Of a stretch of 64,000 nt of DNA, positions 59,257 through 64,000 are shown one piece after another (the first letter of the stretch is position 1; each line of letters begins with the position of its first letter). Under the pieces are notes generated by a model. It did not search any database. It saw only the letters and a program-made list of their open reading frames with translations, and was not told the DNA's origin. The stretch is from NCBI GenBank assembly GCA_037892935.1, contig JAYXKI010000009.1, forward strand, positions 1,302,001 to 1,366,000. Direction: 5' to 3'. The DNA comes from Phlebopus portentosus (lineage: Eukaryota; Basidiomycota; Agaricomycetes; Boletales; Boletinellaceae). The translations under genes were made by a program, and so were the position numbers.

Positions 59257-60429
59257 TAGGGTGAAGATAGTGGTGGCAGGAAGGAGAGAAGGTCAGGATA
59301 CTGCTCTGCTTTATGATCATGATGGATGGTTTGATGATGCCTCTGCCTCGTCTCGCCTTCACGACATGCTATTAATCTTCTCTCGGCAACTTCCGTGAAG
59401 AGATCGGCCTTGTTCATAGCTTAGCAGTATCCCGGGAAGGCGCTAGGTCGGGGCGTACGCTGTAATCGTCAAGTCACTACGTACAAATTGGACGACGAAA
59501 TTGATGCCCTCAAAAAGATGGCCACTTGAATATTGATAGTAGCTGTAGGTCAACACACGCTACAATACAGCTATATTTTACCGGTCGACATGAAGTTAGG
59601 TTTACAATTCATCAAGCGCGATACTACTTCAGACTAGTTGATGGTCGTATCATACCAGAACAATAGCCTGCAGGTATCTCGCATTCTCTGTCATCGGGCC
59701 AGGAGTTTTGCGAAGGCTATAGCGGATGACCCGTGCTGAAACGCGCATTTCATTATCGTGCATAGGTTTAGAAGGCTGATTCACTTCCGGTAGCACTGGT
59801 TATAGACATATATAGTGAGTGAACAAAACGGATAGGCAATGTGACCAATAGTTATGCAAAGGAAATACGATTCTCGCTCGGAGTATCAGCAAGGTATCAA
59901 ACCCAGAGACTATTGCCTTCTTTAGCAATTTCTTCCATTCATGGTAAGTCTTGTTAGGAACACATCATTGCGCCACGAGGCAAACGCACGTCCCATAAAA
60001 TCAGACTTAGGCCCTGCCCGAACAGGCCATGAAGGCCGTCAATCTCTGGGCATGCCCGCGGATCATGCGTGTTTTCCAACGGATGCTTCTCTAGACGCGT
60101 GCTATCCACGTTCCGAGAGGACGCGTCATTCAAGGCTGAGCAAGACTCAACAAAGAAGCGTGTTGGTAGGCCTTGTGCAGGCCCGAGACGGGAAGCCGCG
60201 ATGAGTACGCGTATACCTATGCAGATTAAGAACACGTGTGTCCCAACGGTATAAAGCTGCACCCTCCTGGCCCACTTTCCCTTCAGAACTTCGCCACGAC
60301 AATCCATCCAGAGAATTATCCAGCGAACCACCCATCCTAGCACTCGCGCCTTCGTCACTTGTACGCGACTCTCCTCCTTTGCGTCTAATAATTCTCGACC
60401 TTATATTTCTGTAGTTATTCAGAGTCATC
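59257..60429. other. Divergent spacer between CHAT-8 and the 60.4 kb gene
   Basis: Upstream sequence of two divergent genes. No coding region supported. A TATAAA lies at 60250-60255, about 180 bp before the likely start of the downstream gene. Confidence 0.4.
60250..60255 (+). promoter_or_regulatory. Possible TATA box of the 60.4 kb gene
   Basis: TATAAA sits 180 bases upstream of the ATG at 60430, followed by a pyrimidine-rich stretch (CCTCCTGGCCCACTTTCCC). Position and composition fit a fungal core promoter, but there is no independent evidence. Confidence 0.3.
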
Positions 60430-61408
60430 ATGGGAAGCTAAACCTTCCCACCGTTTCAGTCGTTTGCGACGAGAAAGTTGCCCATCTCACCACCACCAAC
60501 CATATACCACCGAAGACTCCTCGAGACACCAGAGCGAGAATCCCGACGTATCACGAACCGCCTGCCGAAGCGAGTGCTCCCATGTCGCATGCCAAACCCA
60601 GAGCCTTTGCGTTTTTAAAGAAACGTGCGAACACGATGCATAGTCATCCAGTCACTGGCGACAAACAAACCCGATCTTACGCGACTCTGGCTTGTGCGAA
60701 TACCCATCCTCCACCGTCCCCACAACAGACGAGAGATCAACCATCGATTCATCCAAACTTCGCATTCAGAACTAGTCGCGATAAAAGCCAGTCCACCAAG
60801 ATGCACAGCAAATCACGGTCGACCCAGGATAGATCCCCTTCTGTCCTGGATCGTCACAACAAAGTAAAGGGGATGCCCCGGCATCTCCACCTTACAAGCG
60901 GAACACCAAGGACGACAGCCCCATTGATACGGCTGTTAGACAGATCCAGGAAGCTGGATTTTCCGCCAGGGCCGAGGCCCTTCAAACCGCTGGCTCGTTG
61001 CTGGACCGCATCGGTAAGCAGCAAGTCGATGAGAAAGCGGTGTGCAATGTTGTTTTCAGAAACCTAATCGACGTGTTTGGGCGGGTAGGTTTTCATCCTT
61101 CGTTCAATGTTCGCAATATTGATTCCGTTTCCAAGCAGTTCCCGCTCGACAACGTCGAAGAAATAGCTCGCGAGTTCCAACTCTTCAGCATCCTCGTTCA
61201 TGAGGAAGTCATGGAGGGCAGTGAGTTCATACGAGCAGCCAAGTTTCTTCGCGACGAAGGTTGCCACGATGGCTGCAAGCTCCTCTTGCGCTTGATATTC
61301 GATGATAGGAGGATCAAACTTACCGATGTCGAATCCGCAGGACTTGCCGACGTCGCGTCAGACATGAACCTGGAACACGGAATGCATAAAGTGATTTCAG
61401 TCATGTAA
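60430..61408 (+). CDS. Unrecognised mainly helical protein (one or two frameshifts)
   Basis: I do not recognise the family. The N-terminal half is Ser/Thr/Pro/Arg-rich and probably disordered. The C-terminal half is well-behaved protein, including AVRQIQEAGFSARAEALQTA, VFRNLIDVFGRVGFHPSFNV, NVEEIAREFQLFSILVHEEV and DGCKLLLRLIFDDRRIKLTD, ending HKVISVM. Joining the halves needs one extra G in the GGGG run near 60873; starting at ATG 60582 this gives 275 residues. The frame is open further upstream, and ATG 60430 with one more base just after it would give 326 residues (GKLNLPTVSVVCDEKVAHLT). It lies divergently next to CHAT-8. No membrane segment, signal peptide or catalytic motif was seen, and it does not resemble a gasdermin-like domain to me. 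Confidence 0.55.
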
Positions 61409-62523
61409 AGATGCCATTTGGTGTAGTTACTCACCTAAACGATGCAATTCTTGTATTTACATTTCGGATCGAATTTAAATTCGTAGTCATGAACGAAGCT
61501 TGTCCAGTGAACATAAACGTGTGAGAGGGCAGCTTTCGATCACTAAGACCTTCAAGAAGGCGATGAAGCCTTAATATATCCATAAGGCAGTGTACTGCTA
61601 TCGATATGAATCAGTACCCTCCACGTTTCCTCCGGAATATACACAAGTGGGATACTGATCGGCGGAAGAAAGGACCGAGAAACTGACCAAAAAGCCCAAG
61701 ACGTCCACATCGTTCAAACACATAAAGTAAAAGTAGATAATCGCTTGCTCCTTCGCAACTCAAAAGTATATAAATCTAGACTGACAAGTAATAGGCCACA
61801 TCATTCAAGGCTGGACAACACTGGCGACTGGATGGAAAGACTCACGGCCATAAATAATCGAAAAAAGGAAAGCTCTTACTCTCAAGGGCAGACGCTACAC
61901 ATCCGTCACCCGAGAATATCCATCTCGAAAGTCACCAACTAGCGCATACCTTAGCCGGTGCCAACACAAGAACGAAATTTCTGTTTCCACCGTCGCAATG
62001 AACATGCTCGATTGAATCCGAGAGAGATAGAAAATAAACCAGTAAACCACAGGATGAGCACATATGCATGATAGTACTCGTTATATGCGCATCTTACAGA
62101 GCTATCATCCCTGTTCATGGTGGCCAGAAGACAAGTCGATAGTGGATCGGATAACAATGTGCGAGAGAAGTTTTTAGGAAGTTGGGGAGGTCACGTGCCA
62201 ACCTGGATACAAATTGCACTACGTTCTTGTTCCGGTTCACGATTTCTTATGACAACAGTATAGAAAGACAGTATATCTGTGCAATGCTTCGATAAAAGTA
62301 ATGTAATTATGTTTATAATGGACTTCAATTTAAACATGATTGAAAGTCTCGAGGTGCGTCTGGTTACATGACTAAGAATGTCCAAAAGTGGCAGAGTCAC
62401 GCGGCGGCGGTGACCAGTTGAAGTTGAACGTGAAACGCAGCTTCAACTTGAACCATATCTTTTGCCTTCTCCAAGCGCAGCCCTCTTATTAGTTTCCTCC
62501 TGCCGTCCTGCTTGTCGTTCACA
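61409..62523. other. Intergenic region, no gene seen
   Basis: AT-rich spacer between two plus-strand genes. A frame near 61745-61942 lacks any motif and is probably chance. The E2 promoter lies at the right end, with a pyrimidine-rich leader (CCTCCTGCCGTCCTGC). Confidence 0.4.
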
Positions 62524-63747
62524 ATGGTGAGCAGCCTTGTTTAGCATGATGTTCAACAATGGGTTCTAATGCAGAACCGTTCGGATAGGCCCTACGTCCG
62601 CCTGTTGTACGCCGTCTCATGAAGGAGCTCATGCAGCTCAGAAACGAGCCTCCAGAAGGCATTCGCGTCGTATCGCCCGACGACAACATGCTTGACGTGA
62701 CGGGGATCATAGAGGGACCAGGTAAGCAGTGGCATTCAAAGAGCTGACTTGTACTTTTTGCGGCTGTGGCTGACGATTTCCCGTCGCAGCGGGAACACCC
62801 TACGAAGGCGGATACTTCAAGGTCAAGTTCAACTTCACGGAAGACTTTCCAGCCGCTCCTCCTAAATGTACGTTGTTTGTACTTCTTCTCATCGGACTTC
62901 GTGATGTGCTTCTGCAAGGAGGTATATTGACGAAGTTCCTAAAAACGGTCTTTCCTTTCTCGTGTTAGCATCGGACTAATCGTTCTGTTTGTCCTTTAGG
63001 CTGGTTCATGACCAAGATATTCCATCCTAACGTATCTTCTTCGGGGGAGATCTGTGTGAACACGCTGAAGAAGGACTGGCAGTCGGCATTTGGCATTGGC
63101 CACATTCTGGTCACTGTCAAGTGTCTGTTGATATATCCGAATCCTGAATCTGCATTAGACGAAGAAGCAGGAAAGCTTCTATTAGAGGACTATGAGAGCT
63201 ATTGTGAACGTGCTCGGCTTATAACAAGCGTACATGCGACACCAAAGGTATGCTAATACAGCTGTTCTTAACAAGAGGCAGTGTTTACCAATATTCGTAG
63301 GTGCACCCACCCGAGTTTAATACGCCATCTGCTGAGTTGACCGCTTCAACATCATCTTCCGTAACGTCATCTACGATACCTAAGGCTTCCAAATCGATGG
63401 AAAACACAGCGACACTCATCCCTAACTATGATCCATCCGCGTCATTGGTCACTTCACACTCACTCTCTACAGGGCATGTGTTCCGTAAATCCGCGTCGCC
63501 AGCCCCGCAAATCGTACCTCAGCCGTTACAGACGTGTGTAGCCAACGCGAGTCCAATAGTAACATCGACGTCAGAAGAGATGTTCAAGACTTCTGGTGTT
63601 GCTCCGCTTGGCCCGGCAGATGCAAATGCTCCTGGAGGACTTGGTAATGCGGCGAAGGCTGTTGCCGCTCCACCGAAGGCAGTCAAAAGACCTGCAGCTG
63701 GTGCAGGTGCGGGCGAGAAGAGGAAGAAAGCATTGAAGCGGCTGTAA
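62524..63747 (+). CDS. UBE2S-like ubiquitin-conjugating enzyme E2
   Basis: E2 enzyme that accepts ubiquitin from E1 on its active Cys; animal UBE2S elongates Lys11-linked chains on APC/C substrates. Exons 62524..62526, 62589..62721, 62790..62867, 63000..63247 and 63301..63747 join in phase without correction, giving 302 residues. Exon 1 is the start codon alone, supported by ATG|GTGAGC and a following exon starting [17 protein letters not shown]. The UBC fold spans residues about 4-154 with [15 protein letters not shown], the HPN motif in [20 protein letters not shown] (active Cys in GEICVN), then IKCLLIHPNPESAL-like [20 protein letters not shown] Ser/Thr/Ala/Pro-rich linker leads to a basic C-terminus ending KRKKALKRL, which matches the LRRL-type tail by which UBE2S docks on APC/C. 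Confidence 0.94.
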
Positions 63748-64000
63748 CGTAACCCCTGTTTCCCCCGACACATTTTGGATTTTGCTATCCTCCTTTACTC
63801 CTATATTTTTCTTAAAAAATTTCTAGTGGCTTCCCTGCTTTCTCCTGACCATTTCTCCTATCTCCCGCTCTTCCATGTACCTCCGCTTTATCGCCCACGC
63901 GCTACCTCTCATGTTATCTCCTAACCGTGTGTCTTTAGGCTTTCCCCACCCCTCTGTAATCTATGCTGTTAACTATGATTATGAGGCGCGCTTGTGCTTG
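63748..64000. other. E2 3' flank to the right edge
   Basis: Pyrimidine-rich 3' UTR-like sequence with an A-rich stretch (TTCTTAAAAAATTTC near 63809). No gene seen. Confidence 0.4.

Noticed and set aside
60873..60914. 42-base GT..AG segment in the 60.4 kb gene considered as a mini-intron
   Set aside because: Shorter than any other intron in the window (37 bp in the MFS gene is the only near case), and removal loses protein-like sequence; one missing G explains the frame better.
60430..61408. Gasdermin-like substrate for the CHAT proteases
   Set aside because: I looked for such a gene near the clusters; this protein shows no glycine-rich beta-strand pattern or hydrophobic pore segments, and no other candidate was found.
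1..64000. CRISPR array, bacterial operon or integrated virus
   Set aside because: The tandem repeats are coding TPR units, not direct repeats with unique spacers; introns and gene content are fungal; no viral replication or structural genes were seen.

Overview
The window looks like nuclear DNA of a filamentous basidiomycete, most likely an Agaricomycete. Coding exons are split by many 37-75 bp introns with GT..AG ends. The gene set is fungal: a velvet regulator, a long-chain acyl-CoA ligase, an HPC2/ubinuclein subunit, a Dal5-type MFS permease, a La protein and a UBE2S-type E2. There is also a local expansion of TPR-CHAT proteins of the kind seen in mushroom-forming fungi. I cannot name the species.

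Layout. 1-3250 (-): velvet factor, running off the left edge. 3680-28021 (+): left TPR-CHAT cluster of four tandem loci. CHAT-1 has one frameshift, CHAT-2 is a pseudogene, CHAT-3 has an open main exon, and CHAT-4 has one frameshift. A 3.2 kb flank is duplicated upstream of CHAT-1 and CHAT-2, and a fragment of the neighbouring acyl-CoA ligase gene was copied behind CHAT-3. 28744-44612: ordinary genes, namely acyl-CoA ligase (-), HPC2/ubinuclein (+), a poorly resolved membrane-protein region (+), MFS permease (-) and La protein (+). 44927-59256 (-): right TPR-CHAT cluster. CHAT-5 is a truncated pseudogene, CHAT-6 carries a near-perfect repeat array plus two lesions, CHAT-7 is a scrap, and CHAT-8 is intact at 1501 residues. 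Decayed F-box/LRR-like relics lie tail to tail with CHAT-6 and CHAT-8. 60430-61408 (+): unrecognised helical protein. 62524-63747 (+): UBE2S-like E2.

How the genes work together. The full-length CHAT proteins share one design: a short hydrophobic N-terminal exon, about 10-20 TPR-like repeats with a 45-residue period, a conserved linker, and a C-terminal CHAT protease domain. The domain has a His in an HFxCHG motif and, exactly 40 codons later, a Cys in SACHTAEQG. The repeats differ strongly between copies while the CHAT domains are conserved, and in one pair apparently homogenised by conversion. By analogy with TPR-CHAT proteases of bacterial defence, I infer a variable-sensor/constant-protease family, possibly in self/non-self recognition or regulated cell death. 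This is inference only: no gasdermin-like substrate gene was recognised in the window.

Caution. Several otherwise coherent genes (CHAT-1, CHAT-4, acyl-CoA ligase twice, HPC2, the 60.4 kb gene) each need a single extra base to stay in frame. This looks at least as much like an indel problem in the assembly as like biology. In contrast, the velvet, MFS, La and E2 genes splice cleanly without any correction.
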